A stretch of DNA of 35,276 nt from Candidatus Thioglobus sp. (GCA_004212795.1 SHBR01000017.1:1-35276), one strand, 5' to 3'. Numbered from the stretch's first letter, positions 1-8,059 are shown. Notes: a model not told the origin generated them from the sequence alone. A program made the numbers and translations.

Positions 1-213
1 GCAACAGTCGCGCTATCGGTCACTGGTATTGCAGGCCCAAGCGGGGGGAGCACCGCAAAACCGGTGGGTACGGTTTACATCGGCTGGCAGTTTCCAGGGC
101 GTCCGGTTCGGGCTGAACGGTTTCATTTTCATGGGGATCGCGACGCGGTTCGCCGTCAGTCGGTCAACATTGCGCTGGAAGAACTTCTGCGACTGATTAG
201 TACGACAGTTTAG
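1..213 (+). CDS. pncC: C-terminal end of nicotinamide-nucleotide amidohydrolase PncC (CinA C-domain), partial
   Basis: The left edge cuts this gene; frame 1 is open from base 1 to a TAG at 211-213 and gives the last 70 residues. The visible part carries the TGIAGPSGG stretch and KPVGTVYIGW, which are hallmarks of the CinA C-terminal domain. That domain removes the amide from nicotinamide mononucleotide in the pyridine nucleotide salvage cycle. Its position just upstream of recA in the same direction matches Escherichia and Pseudomonas, where the gene (ygaD/pncC) is the usual recA neighbour. The tail follows the family without visible damage. Whether the gene is a stand-alone PncC or a full-length CinA cannot be seen, because the N-terminal half lies outside the window. 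Confidence 0.88.
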   Translation, partial: ATVALSVTGIAGPSGGSTAKPVGTVYIGWQFPGRPVRAERFHFHGDRDAVRRQSVNIALEELLRLISTTV

Positions 214-232
214 ATAAAACTGTGAAGCAGTT
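205..232. repeat. Paired inverted repeats over the pncC stop codon
   Basis: ACAGTTT (205-211) and AAACTGT (217-223) form a perfect 7-base inverted repeat around a 5-base centre and span the pncC stop. The inner AACTG (218-222) also pairs with CAGTT at 228-232, so the middle arm can pair either left or right. No run of T follows, so it is not a normal intrinsic terminator. It is also not the gammaproteobacterial LexA box, which is CTGT-N8-ACAG with the half-sites the other way round. A protein-binding site is possible; function unknown. Confidence 0.4.
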
Positions 233-247
233 CTCTAGGATCAACAC

Positions 248-391
248 GAGGAGTATGAAATAATGCAGGCATCAAATTTATGATCTTTTTTCAATCTCAG
301 GATATTTTCTCCTGATGCGGAATTTCTTTAAAAACCGGTATTCATGAATCAAAAGACTCATGCAAATGACTATCTCACAGTGGAGTTATAA
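248..391 (+). promoter_or_regulatory. recA leader tiled with overlapping mini-ORFs
   Basis: A Shine-Dalgarno-like GAGGAG at 248-253 precedes a chain of short ORFs in which each stop touches the next start. They are 255-263 (MK), 263-283 (MQASNL), 280-315 (MIFFQSQDIFS), 315-347 (MRNFFKNRYS) and 344-391 (MNQKTHANDYLTVEL). The last stop, TAA 389-391, abuts the recA ATG at 392. The first ATG is too close to GAGGAG, so entry at 263, nine bases downstream, is more plausible. A hairpin with arms 297-302 and 310-315 covers the third junction. I found no CTGT-N8-ACAG LexA box between 214 and 391. Whether the ladder is translated is inference. Confidence 0.4.
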
Positions 392-1450
392 ATGAACGAT
401 AACAAACAAAAAGCACTGGATGCAGCGCTGGGTCAAATCGAGCGACAGTTTGGCAAAGGCTCGGTAATGCGCCTTGGCGATGGGCAGATTGGCCAGGGTA
501 TTGAGAGTATTTCCACGGGCTCACTGGGTCTTGATATTGCTCTCGGGATTGGCGGTTTACCGAAAGGGCGGGTTATTGAAATATATGGCCCCGAGTCATC
601 AGGCAAGACCACCCTTACGCTTTCAGTGATTGCGGAGGCTCAGAAAAAGGGCGGGACCTGCGCTTTTATTGATGCTGAGCACGCGCTTGATCCATCGTAT
701 GCCGAGCGCCTTGGCGTCAAGGTCGAAGATCTTTTAGTGTCCCAGCCGGATACCGGGGAGCAGGCGCTTGAGATCGCGGACATGCTCGTTCGGTCCGCAG
801 CCGTCGATGTTGTGGTTATTGACTCGGTTGCCGCCCTGACACCCAAGGCTGAAATTGAAGGCGAGATGGGCGACCATCATGTTGGCCTGCAGGCTCGTCT
901 AATGTCTCAGGCGCTCAGGAAGCTGACGGGAAACATCAAGCGGTCTAATACGATGGTTGTGTTCATTAACCAGATCCGCATGAAGATTGGCGTAATGTTT
1001 GGTAATCCAGAAACAACGACCGGTGGAAATGCTCTGAAGTTTTATTCCTCAGTGCGTATGGATATTCGCCGTATTGGAGCCGTTAAGAAAGGCGACGAAA
1101 TTCTGGGCAATCAAACCCGGGTTAAAGTGGTTAAAAACAAAGTTGCCCCGCCTTTCCAAAAGTGCGAGTTTGATATTCTCTATAACGAGGGCATCTCAAA
1201 AGAGGGTGAGTTGATCGACATGGGAGTCGAGCACAAGATTGTTGATAAAGCCGGTGCTTGGTATTCTTACAATGGCGAAAGAATTGGTCAGGGACGTGAC
1301 AACGTGCGGGAGTTCCTACGGGAGCATCCGGAAACAGCTGACGAAATTGAAAGCATTGTCAGAGGCAAGATGGGTCTGAATGGCGATGACGTCGCAGTCC
1401 CTGTCGCAGAGACCGAAGAGGAAGCACCCGAAGCGTCAGCCGAGGTGTAA
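392..1450 (+). CDS. recA: Recombinase RecA
   Basis: RecA forms helical filaments on single-stranded DNA, drives strand exchange and stimulates LexA self-cleavage in the SOS response. The 352-residue product is the normal length. The Walker A motif GPESSGKTT is at residues 66-74, the Walker B strand VVVIDS is near residue 142, and the DNA-binding L2 region lies around [17 protein letters not shown]. The C-terminus is a typical acidic tail rich in Glu. The ATG at 392 follows GGAG at 382-385 with a six-base gap. The recX start codon overlaps the recA stop as TAATG, so the two are translationally coupled. The upstream leader has no recognisable gammaproteobacterial LexA operator and carries an unusual ladder of mini-ORFs, so SOS control cannot be confirmed from the sequence. 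Confidence 0.99.
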   Translation: MNDNKQKALDAALGQIERQFGKGSVMRLGDGQIGQGIESISTGSLGLDIALGIGGLPKGRVIEIYGPESSGKTTLTLSVIAEAQKKGGTCAFIDAEHALDPSYAERLGVKVEDLLVSQPDTGEQALEIADMLVRSAAVDVVVIDSVAALTPKAEIEGEMGDHHVGLQARLMSQALRKLTGNIKRSNTMVVFINQIRMKIGVMFGNPETTTGGNALKFYSSVRMDIRRIGAVKKGDEILGNQTRVKVVKNKVAPPFQKCEFDILYNEGISKEGELIDMGVEHKIVDKAGAWYSYNGERIGQGRDNVREFLREHPETADEIESIVRGKMGLNGDDVAVPVAETEEEAPEASAEV

Positions 1451-1920
1451 TGGAGGCTTCTTCAGCGGATCTGCAGGCGCAGGTCCGTGATCGGGCATGG
1501 ATGCTTCTGGCCCGGCGAGAGCATAGCGTCGAGGAACTCCGTCAGAAGCTTGTTCAGCGTGGATTTGAGTCCCAAGCAGTCGATTCGGTCTTAGCGGATC
1601 TTAAAGAAAGGGGCGATATCTCTGATGTTCGCTTCGCTGAGACGATGATCTCTCATCGTGCCAAGAGTGGCTATGGTCCTGCCTATATTCGTCAGGAACT
1701 GCGAAAAAAGGGAATAACCTCTGATCTGGTTGCTTCAGCGCTCGATTCTGCTGATATCTGTTGGCGCGAAATCGCAACTCTAAAATACACCGCGCGTTTT
1801 GCGGGCGAATCCATTTTGGACTACAAGGAATGGACGCGCCGCGCTTCCTATTTAAAGCGGCGCGGTTTTGATTCGCAAATCATCGTCGAAATCCTCGGCG
1901 AATGGGAAACTCGCGGTTAG
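1450..1920 (+). CDS. recX: RecA regulatory protein RecX
   Basis: RecX binds RecA filaments and caps or destabilises them, limiting recombinase and coprotease activity in the cytoplasm. The 156-residue size is usual for the family. The product is made of short helical repeats, as RecX is. The N-terminal LLARREHSVEELRQKLVQRGF and the central GYGPAYIRQELRKKGI are characteristic sequences. The start codon is the ATG at 1450-1452, which shares one base with the recA stop, so translation is probably coupled to recA and needs no separate Shine-Dalgarno. Its place between recA and alaS is conserved in gammaproteobacteria. Nothing looks damaged. Confidence 0.95.
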   Translation: MEASSADLQAQVRDRAWMLLARREHSVEELRQKLVQRGFESQAVDSVLADLKERGDISDVRFAETMISHRAKSGYGPAYIRQELRKKGITSDLVASALDSADICWREIATLKYTARFAGESILDYKEWTRRASYLKRRGFDSQIIVEILGEWETRG

Positions 1921-1984
1921 AATCATCCCTTTGAGGCTTGGTATTGATGATTGCCGGCTTTTTGCTCTCTAGACTCAAATTAAG

Positions 1985-4585
1985 ATGAAAACCCGGGATA
2001 TTCGAAAAAAATTTCTTGATTACTTTGCGGCAAACGGTCATGAGATCGTTCCGAGCAGCCCGCTTGTGCCCAATAATGATCCCACCTTGTTATTTACCAA
2101 TGCGGGGATGGTGCAATTTAAAGATGTATTTCTGGGTCATGAGAAACGATCTTATAACCGGGCGGTCACAGCGCAACGGTGTGTTCGAGCGGGAGGGAAG
2201 CATAACGATCTCGATAACGTCGGCTATACGGCACGACATCATACGTTTTTTGAGATGCTGGGCAATTTCAGTTTCGGTGATTACTTCAAGCGCGAGGCGA
2301 TCCAGCATGCCTGGACGTTGCTGACCGAGGGATATGGACTGTCGCCTGAGAAACTTTGGGTGACCGTCTATGAGGAAGACGACGAGGCAGCAGATATCTG
2401 GTTGAGCGAGATCGGTGTACCAAAGGAACGGTTTGCCCGTATCGGCGCGAGCGATAATTTTTGGTCGATGGGTGATACCGGTCCGTGCGGGCCTTGTAGC
2501 GAGATCTTCTATGATCACGGGCCGGAAGTTGCCGGCGGTCCGCCGGGGACCCCCGAGGCGGACGGTGATCGATATGTCGAGATTTGGAATCTCGTCTTTA
2601 TGCAGTTTAATCGGGATGCGGGTGGTATCGACACGCCTCTGCCTCGACCTTCTGTCGATACCGGAATGGGGCTTGAGCGGTTAGCAGCAGTGCTCCAAGG
2701 CGTGCACAGCAACTATGAAACCGATTTATTTGTGGCGCTCATCAAAGCAGCGGGAGAGGTTACGGGTTGCAAAGATCTGAATCAGACTTCTTTACGTGTT
2801 ATCGCTGACCACATCCGGTCCAGCGCTTTTTTAATCACGGACGGCGTACTCCCCTCTAATGAGGGTCGCGGGTATGTTTTGCGCCGAATTATCCGGCGCG
2901 CGATTCGCCATGGTTATCAGGTCGGTGCAACCGAGCCGTTCATGCATAAGTTGGTGGCGCCGCTGATTGCCGAGATGGGCGAGGCTTGCCCCGAATTGGT
3001 TGAGGCAGAAGCCCGCGTTCAAGAGGCCCTGGCTTTAGAGGGTGAGCGATTTGCTCAGACGCTGGTGCAGGGAATCCGGATCCTTGAGCACGAGCTTGAG
3101 GATTTGTCGGGCACGATTATTCCAGGCGATCTCGCTTTTAGGCTGTACGATACCTTCGGGTTTCCTGCTGACTTGACGGCAGACTATGCTCGAGAGCGAG
3201 GACTTAGCGTGGACATGCCAGGTTTTGAGAAGGCAATGGAGGCGCAGCGTGACCGTGCCCGGGCTGCGAGCCAGTTCCAGATGGACGGCATCGCGAGTGT
3301 TGCGATTGACGAGCGCACGCCATTTACCGGATATGAAAGTCTAAACGGTGGATCTAAGATTCTGGCTTTGGTGTCCAACGATATTGAGGTTGATTCTCTT
3401 GCGACCGAAGCCGAGGGCTTAATCGTGCTTGATGAGACGCCGTTCTATGCAGAAAGCGGGGGCCAGGTCGGGGATCTTGGCCGCATCTCCTGGTCGGGTG
3501 GAGAATTTCAGGTAACCGATGTTCGATATCTTGCTCACAAAGTCATCGCTCATTTTGGTCGCGTGGTCTCCGGTGCGCCCAAGCTCGGCGATTCGGTAGA
3601 GTGTGTTGTTGACAGCAACAATCGCTCGGCGACAGCGGCAAATCACTCGGCAACTCATTTACTTCATTCCGCGCTTCGTGAGGTTCTGGGTGATCACGTT
3701 CAGCAGAAAGGCTCAATGGTCAATGCCGAGCGCCTGCGGTTTGACTTCTCGCATGGTGAGGCGGTTTCATCTGCGGATATCGACAAAATCGAGCAAATCG
3801 TAAATCACCAGATCCGGATCAATAGTGGCGTGAACACTCGGGTGATGAATATTGATGATGCGCGTGAAGAAGGAGCCGCTGCGTTGTTTGGTGAGCGATA
3901 TGAGGATGATGTCAGAGTCGTGGGCATGGGTGAATTCTCTTTGGAACTTTGTGGCGGCACGCACGTTAGTCGGACCGGTGATATCGGTGCGTTTCGGGTG
4001 ATTGCCGAGAGCGGTATCGCCGCTGGCGTACGACGACTGGAAGCGCTGACAGGTGAAGCGGTGCGGATGCACAGCGTGAACGAAAGTGAAACGTTGTCGC
4101 GTATCTCCGCGCTGCTTAAAACGGGGCGATCTGATGTTGAAGATCGCGCGGCTTCTTTGGTGGGGCGGGTTCGAGAGTTGGAACGGAAAATAGAGCAACT
4201 TCAGGGTCAGCTTGCAACCGGTGGATCCGGGCAAGATCCTGCCGCTGAGGCAGTTGATGTTAATGGCGTCAAGTTGCTAATCAAACGTTATGACGATACG
4301 GAGATTAAAGGTCTGCGTGCCATTCTCGACCGACTGCGCGATCGACTGGACTCTGGGATCATTGTGATCGGTGGCGCAAAAGACGGAAAGGCATCGTTGC
4401 TGGTGAGCGTTAGTAAGGATCTGGTTGATCGTTATAAAGCAGGAGAACTCGTTAGCGCTTTAGCAGTGATGGTCGGAGGAAAGGGCGGTGGCCGGCCTGA
4501 TTCAGCGCAAGGGGGCGGTCCTAATGTTGGCGCGATTGATGATGCGCTCGCAGCGGCTCAGGAATGGATCTCGTCACGATCGTGA
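1985..4585 (+). CDS. alaS: Alanine--tRNA ligase
   Basis: This class II synthetase charges tRNA-Ala with alanine and hydrolyses mischarged Ser- or Gly-tRNA-Ala. At 866 residues it is close to the E. coli enzyme. The order is the catalytic core (SSPLVPNNDPTLLFTNAGM near the N-terminus), the tRNA-recognition region, then the editing domain with zinc ligands H554 and H558 in HSATH and C656 and H660 in CGGTH. A coiled region (VGRVRELERKIEQLQGQL) and the C-Ala domain with a glycine-rich end follow. The start is placed by alignment to the conserved N-terminus. The bases before the ATG (AAATTAAG) are a poor ribosome binding site, so initiation may be weak. The gene sits 64 bases after recX in the conserved recA-recX-alaS order. 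Confidence 0.99.
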   Translation: MKTRDIRKKFLDYFAANGHEIVPSSPLVPNNDPTLLFTNAGMVQFKDVFLGHEKRSYNRAVTAQRCVRAGGKHNDLDNVGYTARHHTFFEMLGNFSFGDYFKREAIQHAWTLLTEGYGLSPEKLWVTVYEEDDEAADIWLSEIGVPKERFARIGASDNFWSMGDTGPCGPCSEIFYDHGPEVAGGPPGTPEADGDRYVEIWNLVFMQFNRDAGGIDTPLPRPSVDTGMGLERLAAVLQGVHSNYETDLFVALIKAAGEVTGCKDLNQTSLRVIADHIRSSAFLITDGVLPSNEGRGYVLRRIIRRAIRHGYQVGATEPFMHKLVAPLIAEMGEACPELVEAEARVQEALALEGERFAQTLVQGIRILEHELEDLSGTIIPGDLAFRLYDTFGFPADLTADYARERGLSVDMPGFEKAMEAQRDRARAASQFQMDGIASVAIDERTPFTGYESLNGGSKILALVSNDIEVDSLATEAEGLIVLDETPFYAESGGQVGDLGRISWSGGEFQVTDVRYLAHKVIAHFGRVVSGAPKLGDSVECVVDSNNRSATAANHSATHLLHSALREVLGDHVQQKGSMVNAERLRFDFSHGEAVSSADIDKIEQIVNHQIRINSGVNTRVMNIDDAREEGAAALFGERYEDDVRVVGMGEFSLELCGGTHVSRTGDIGAFRVIAESGIAAGVRRLEALTGEAVRMHSVNESETLSRISALLKTGRSDVEDRAASLVGRVRELERKIEQLQGQLATGGSGQDPAAEAVDVNGVKLLIKRYDDTEIKGLRAILDRLRDRLDSGIIVIGGAKDGKASLLVSVSKDLVDRYKAGELVSALAVMVGGKGGGRPDSAQGGGPNVGAIDDALAAAQEWISSRS

Positions 4586-4661
4586 CATCTGTTATTGCGC
4601 GGACTTTACTCATTAACTCTAAAAAGGTCTAATGCACGACCTGAAAAAAAATTGAAAAAAT

Positions 4662-5915
4662 ATGTTTTTGGTAGTTGAAAAATACGGTGGCACCTCTGTT
4701 GGATCTGTCGAACGAATCAATGCTGTAGCGGCGCGCGTCGCGGCGAGTCATCAGAAGGGTGAGCGATTAGTCGTTGTGGTTTCCGCAATGTCGGGCGAGA
4801 CCAACCGTCTCATTGCATTAGCCAATGAGATCAATCCGGATGCGGAAGCCCGAGAGATGGATGTCCTCGTTTCAACTGGCGAACAGGTCACTATTGCACT
4901 GTTGTCAATGGCGCTAAATAAGCTTGAAGTTGAGGCTCGCTCCTACACCGGCAGTCAGGTGAGAATTCTCACTGATAACATTCATGGTAAAGCCCGGATT
5001 CTTGGTATCGACGACGCCAAAGTGCGAGAGGATCTGGAGCAGGGCCGGATCGTTGTGATTGCAGGTTTTCAGGGTGCGGACGAAAGCGGGAATATCACAA
5101 CGCTAGGTCGGGGCGGCTCGGATACTACTGCGGTTGCGATGGCGGCAGCACTTAAGGCGGATGAGTGCAGAATTTTTACGGATGTTGATGGCGTCTATAC
5201 CGCTGACCCCCGGATTGTTCCGGAGGCGAGGCGGCTGGATCAGGTTACAGTTGAGGAGATGCTGGAGCTTGCAAGTCAGGGCGCTAAAGTCTTGCAAACC
5301 CGATCAGTCGAGTTTGCTGGAAAATATCGAGTTCCTTTAAGGGTTTTATCGTCTTTTGAGGACGGACCAGGCACATTGATTACACACGAGGTGAGTGATA
5401 TGGAAGAGCCGCTTATTGCCGGCATTGCCTATAACCGGGACGAAGCCAAACTGACGATTCGCGGGGTTCCGGATGAGCCCGGTATCGCATCACAGATTTT
5501 TGGTCCGCTCTCTGAGGCGCACCTGAATATCGATATGATTATCCAGAATGTTGCCCAAGATGGCACCACGGATCTCACGTTTACCGTTAATCGTGGTGAA
5601 TACCCTTTAGCAAAGAAGCTTCTTGAGGAGATTTCAAAAAATTTAGCGGCTCGCGAAGTGGCAGGTGACGATACCTTAGCCAAGATTGCTATTGTTGGGG
5701 TTGGCATGCGTTCCCATTCAGGAATTGCAGCGAAGATGTTTGAAGCCTTAGCTCGAGAGGGGATCAACATCGAGTTGATTTCAACCTCGGAGATTAAAAT
5801 CTCGATTGGCGTGAATGATAAGTATCTGGAGCTCGCCGTTCGAACGCTGCATAAGGCATTTGGACTGGACTGTGATCCTACTGAGGAAAGTCTGGAGCCT
5901 CTCGGAGGAGAATGA
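4662..5915 (+). CDS. lysC: Aspartate kinase, monofunctional, with two ACT domains
   Basis: LysC phosphorylates L-aspartate, the first step toward lysine, threonine, methionine and diaminopimelate. The 417 residues start with the kinase signature KYGGTSVGS at 7-15. [12 protein letters not shown] and [13 protein letters not shown] belong to the amino-acid kinase fold. The C-terminal third, from about residue 255, holds paired ACT domains that bind inhibitory amino acids. Length and layout match the Pseudomonas and Bacillus LysC class rather than the longer ThrA or MetL fusions. No good Shine-Dalgarno precedes the ATG at 4662. An internal ATG at 5400 with GAGG upstream could make a separate regulatory subunit (see that entry). 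No lysine riboswitch is evident in the 76 bases before the gene. The alaS-lysC-csrA order is as in Pseudomonas. Confidence 0.98.
   Translation: MFLVVEKYGGTSVGSVERINAVAARVAASHQKGERLVVVVSAMSGETNRLIALANEINPDAEAREMDVLVSTGEQVTIALLSMALNKLEVEARSYTGSQVRILTDNIHGKARILGIDDAKVREDLEQGRIVVIAGFQGADESGNITTLGRGGSDTTAVAMAAALKADECRIFTDVDGVYTADPRIVPEARRLDQVTVEEMLELASQGAKVLQTRSVEFAGKYRVPLRVLSSFEDGPGTLITHEVSDMEEPLIAGIAYNRDEAKLTIRGVPDEPGIASQIFGPLSEAHLNIDMIIQNVAQDGTTDLTFTVNRGEYPLAKKLLEEISKNLAAREVAGDDTLAKIAIVGVGMRSHSGIAAKMFEALAREGINIELISTSEIKISIGVNDKYLELAVRTLHKAFGLDCDPTEESLEPLGGE
5400..5915 (+). CDS. Possible internal lysC product: aspartate kinase beta subunit
   Basis: Inside lysC, in the same frame, the ATG at 5400 (Met247) is preceded by GAGG at 5388-5391 with an eight-base gap. 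This looks like a better ribosome binding site than that of the full-length gene. Translation from here gives 171 residues that begin [12 protein letters not shown] and contain just the two ACT domains. In Bacillus, Corynebacterium and Thermus, LysC enzymes are alpha2-beta2 and the beta subunit comes from an in-frame internal start at the same junction between kinase and ACT domains. That is family knowledge; use of this start here is inference. Confidence 0.45.
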   Translation: MEEPLIAGIAYNRDEAKLTIRGVPDEPGIASQIFGPLSEAHLNIDMIIQNVAQDGTTDLTFTVNRGEYPLAKKLLEEISKNLAAREVAGDDTLAKIAIVGVGMRSHSGIAAKMFEALAREGINIELISTSEIKISIGVNDKYLELAVRTLHKAFGLDCDPTEESLEPLGGE

Positions 5916-5938
5916 TCGAAGTCATTGCGGTGGTGTAA
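5912..5938 (+). other. Eight-codon mini-ORF coupled to the lysC stop
   Basis: ATG 5912-5914 overlaps the lysC stop as ATGA and follows a near-perfect Shine-Dalgarno GGAGGAG at 5904-5910, although only one base separates them. The ORF reads MIEVIAVV and ends in TAA. It lies in the 98-base lysC-csrA gap. It may be a chance reading, a leader peptide, or a GGA-containing CsrA contact site in the csrA leader. Confidence 0.25.
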
Positions 5939-6013
5939 AATATTATTCTTCGATAAAAATATGGCGATCGTCTTGTGCCTAAATTGTAGCGCGAGGTAGA
6001 GGAGCGTATTTCA

Positions 6014-6208
6014 GTGCTTATTCTGACTAGGAAAGTGGGGGAAACGTTAACTATTGGTGATAACATCGAGGTTACCGTGCTCGAGGTTCGGGGCGGTCAG
6101 GTCAGGATCGGGGTTAGCGCACCCCGGGATGTTGTCGTTAATCGTAAAGAAATTCTAAATCGATTGAATCCGGAATCAGAAAAGACTGACTCGCAGGATT
6201 TGGAATAA
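6014..6208 (+). CDS. csrA: Carbon storage regulator CsrA, translational regulator
   Basis: CsrA is a small homodimeric RNA-binding protein that binds GGA motifs near ribosome binding sites and alters translation or stability of mRNAs for carbon flux, motility and biofilm. The 64 residues keep the five-strand core: [15 protein letters not shown]-type sequence as VRIGVSAP, and Val42 and Arg44 in the C-terminal RNA-contact strand. Two residues differ from the E. coli pattern: Lys instead of Arg at position 7 and Asn instead of His at 43. Translation starts at a GTG (6014), nine bases after AGAGGAG. That Shine-Dalgarno contains GGA, compatible with CsrA repressing its own mRNA as in E. coli. The gene lies before a Ser and an Arg tRNA, exactly as in Escherichia. 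Confidence 0.97.
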   Translation: MLILTRKVGETLTIGDNIEVTVLEVRGGQVRIGVSAPRDVVVNRKEILNRLNPESEKTDSQDLE

Positions 6209-6238
6209 AAGTCCCAAAGCGAAAGTTCCAATTTAAAC

Positions 6239-6333
<95 letters not shown>

Positions 6334-6380
6334 TGATTCCTCATCAGTTCTAGCGTCGCGTGGTAAAATCGTAAACGAAA

Positions 6381-6457
6381 GCGCCCGTAGCTCAGTTGGA
6401 TAGAGTGCATGGCTACGAACCATGAGGTCGGGAGTTCGAATCTCTCCGGGCGCGCCA
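6381..6457 (+). tRNA. tRNA-Arg (anticodon ACG)
   Basis: The 77-base gene has acceptor arms GCGCCCG and CGGGCGC, discriminator G and an encoded CCA at 6455-6457. The anticodon loop at 6413-6419 holds ACG at 6415-6417. The first base is normally converted to inosine, so it reads CGU, CGC and CGA. The T stem has one G-U pair. It follows tRNA-Ser by 49 bases and corresponds to the argV series after serV in E. coli, but only one copy is present here. Confidence 0.98.
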
Positions 6458-6511
6458 ATTTCTCAGTCATATATTCGGCATCATTCCATAGGCGCCTGGA
6501 GAGGCAATATT

Positions 6512-7144
6512 TTAGGAGCGCTGTATACCGTATGGCAGTTTCGTAAGTCGCTCACATTCCTCTGCATTGATCGTTATTCCGCGTTCCAGAAAATCGAGCA
6601 TCATATCCATCTGATCAAGACCCCAGAATCGTTGTCTGTCGATAACAAACATGGGCACTCCGTATACCCCGTCTTCAATTGCGCTTTCGGTATTGCTTAT
6701 TAATTCGGTTTTGACTGCTGGATTAGAGAGGAGTTGGTCCAGACGGGTAACGCCGAGACGCTTAGCTAAACCCTGAATCGCTTCCGCCTGATGAACGGGA
6801 GGACATTCGCCCCAAAGAAAATTAAAAATATCGTGGATATTCTGGGGGGTACTGCCGAGGGCGATACATAATCTCAAGTACGAAAGCGGGTTAAACGGAT
6901 GTGCTTGCGGCACCTGAAATGGAATATCATGGGTGTCAGCATACCACTGGCAGAATTTATAAGTATCAAGGCGTTTGGGTTCTATCTCAGCTGGCCCTTT
7001 ATGACCCCACTTTTTTAGTAATCCTGCAAATAAGACAGGAATCATTTCGATCTCAAAGGAGTGTTTTACCTGCTCAAGTTTTTTCAGCTGCAAATATGAA
7101 AAAGGCGATATGAAGTCGAAATACCATTTAATGCGTTTGGACAT
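6512..7144 (-). CDS. 2-hydroxychromene-2-carboxylate isomerase-like DsbA-fold protein
   Basis: The 210-residue product begins KWYFDFISPFSYLQLKKLE. This is the first strand and helix of the DsbA-like, kappa-class glutathione transferase fold, with Ser in FISPFSY where DsbA would have CxxC. The cis-proline motif VPMFVID is near residue 165 and is followed by FWGLDQMDMM, typical of the HCCA isomerase family. Enzymes of this family use glutathione; NahD acts in naphthalene breakdown, but no other aromatic catabolism genes are nearby, so the real substrate is unknown. No signal peptide is visible, so the protein is cytoplasmic. It is divergent from the DMT permease gene across a 63-base gap that must hold both promoters. 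Confidence 0.85.
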   Translation of the reverse strand: MSKRIKWYFDFISPFSYLQLKKLEQVKHSFEIEMIPVLFAGLLKKWGHKGPAEIEPKRLDTYKFCQWYADTHDIPFQVPQAHPFNPLSYLRLCIALGSTPQNIHDIFNFLWGECPPVHQAEAIQGLAKRLGVTRLDQLLSNPAVKTELISNTESAIEDGVYGVPMFVIDRQRFWGLDQMDMMLDFLERGITINAEECERLTKLPYGIQRS

Positions 7145-7207
7145 AATCTTTCTGTTTTGAAATTTCTTTAAATTTTAGGAATCAAGATTACAGCTTAGGA
7201 GTGAGGA

Positions 7208-8059
7208 TTGAAACACCATTATCTTTTTGCCATCCTGGCTCCAGTTTTTTGGAGTCTAGCAGGAGTGGTCGTGAAATCTCTCAGCGTTGCAACCGAGTGG
7301 CAGATTAACTTCTATCGCTGTGGCGCACTCACTCTTTTTGTCGGGCTTGTAATTCTGCTGAGATACCGACGGTCAGGACTGTCTGTGATCAGAAAAAGCG
7401 GAAAGAAAGGATTTTTCGCAGGGTGTTTGTTAAGCGGGGCTATGCTTTGCAATGTTGTGGCGCTGAAGTACACAACAGTAGCGGTTGCGGTTTTTGTCAT
7501 GGCAGCAGCCCCTGTTTTTGCAGCCCTGCTTGCAAAAATTATCCTTCGAGAGCAGACCCATAGGCGCGGCTGGATTAGCATTGCCCTCGCGTTTATCGGT
7601 ATCGCTATTATGGTTGGGGGTCGGCTTCAGGTGGGGGATATATTTGGTGTTTCTGTTGCCATTCTGGGTATCATGTTTTTTGGCGCCTATGCCGTCAGTC
7701 TTCGGATTGGGAAAAATTTAGACATGACGCCTGCCGTGTTGTGTGGCGGGTTTGTGGGTACGCTGATTAGCTGTGGAATGAGTTTTGCGACAGGGGTTGG
7801 ACTGTTGATACCTTTAGCGGAGGCCTTGTGGTGTTCTGCGCTTGGAGTAGTTCAGCTAGGACTCGGTAGCGTGCTATTTGCACTTGCGGCTCAAACAGTG
7901 CCCGCGGTCCAACTGACGCTATTTTCTTTGGGCGAGCCGGTATTGGCCCCTATATGGGTTTTGATTGCGTTCAATGAGATTCCAACAGGGACAACGCTAG
8001 TCGGCGGTGGAATATTATTTTTAGCGCTCACTTTGCAGCTTTTTGACCGATCTAATTAA
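7208..8059 (+). CDS. DMT-superfamily (EamA) inner-membrane transporter
   Basis: The 283-residue product is almost entirely hydrophobic and can form about ten membrane helices in two EamA halves. It has the usual N-terminal FAILAPVFWSLAGVVVKSL and, in the second half, LGLGSVLFALAAQTVPAVQLTLFSLGEPVLAPIWV in which the ending SLGEPVLAPIW is typical. Members export or import small metabolites such as amino acids or nucleosides; the substrate cannot be read from sequence. The start is a TTG at 7208, chosen because AGGAG at 7197-7201 lies six bases upstream and the encoded KHHYLF fits a short cytoplasmic N-terminus. Its last codons fall in a perfect palindrome shared with the converging FetB-like gene. 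Confidence 0.85.
   Translation: MKHHYLFAILAPVFWSLAGVVVKSLSVATEWQINFYRCGALTLFVGLVILLRYRRSGLSVIRKSGKKGFFAGCLLSGAMLCNVVALKYTTVAVAVFVMAAAPVFAALLAKIILREQTHRRGWISIALAFIGIAIMVGGRLQVGDIFGVSVAILGIMFFGAYAVSLRIGKNLDMTPAVLCGGFVGTLISCGMSFATGVGLLIPLAEALWCSALGVVQLGLGSVLFALAAQTVPAVQLTLFSLGEPVLAPIWVLIAFNEIPTGTTLVGGGILFLALTLQLFDRSN

Noticed and set aside
214-391. LexA operator upstream of recA
   Set aside because: The only CTGT (220-223) is not followed by ACAG at the right distance, and the other ACAG at 377-380 has no partner.
4632-4655. MHDLKKN mini-ORF with AAGG upstream and a small AGGTC/GACCT hairpin before lysC, considered as a lysine attenuator
   Set aside because: Only two Lys codons, and the hairpin is followed by A, not T, on the coding strand. 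There is no alternative stem to build an attenuator.
6200-6231. TTGGAA/TTCCAA repeat around the csrA stop, considered as a terminator
   Set aside because: Six pairs with a 20-base loop and no T-tract; the tRNA-Ser gene begins seven bases later.
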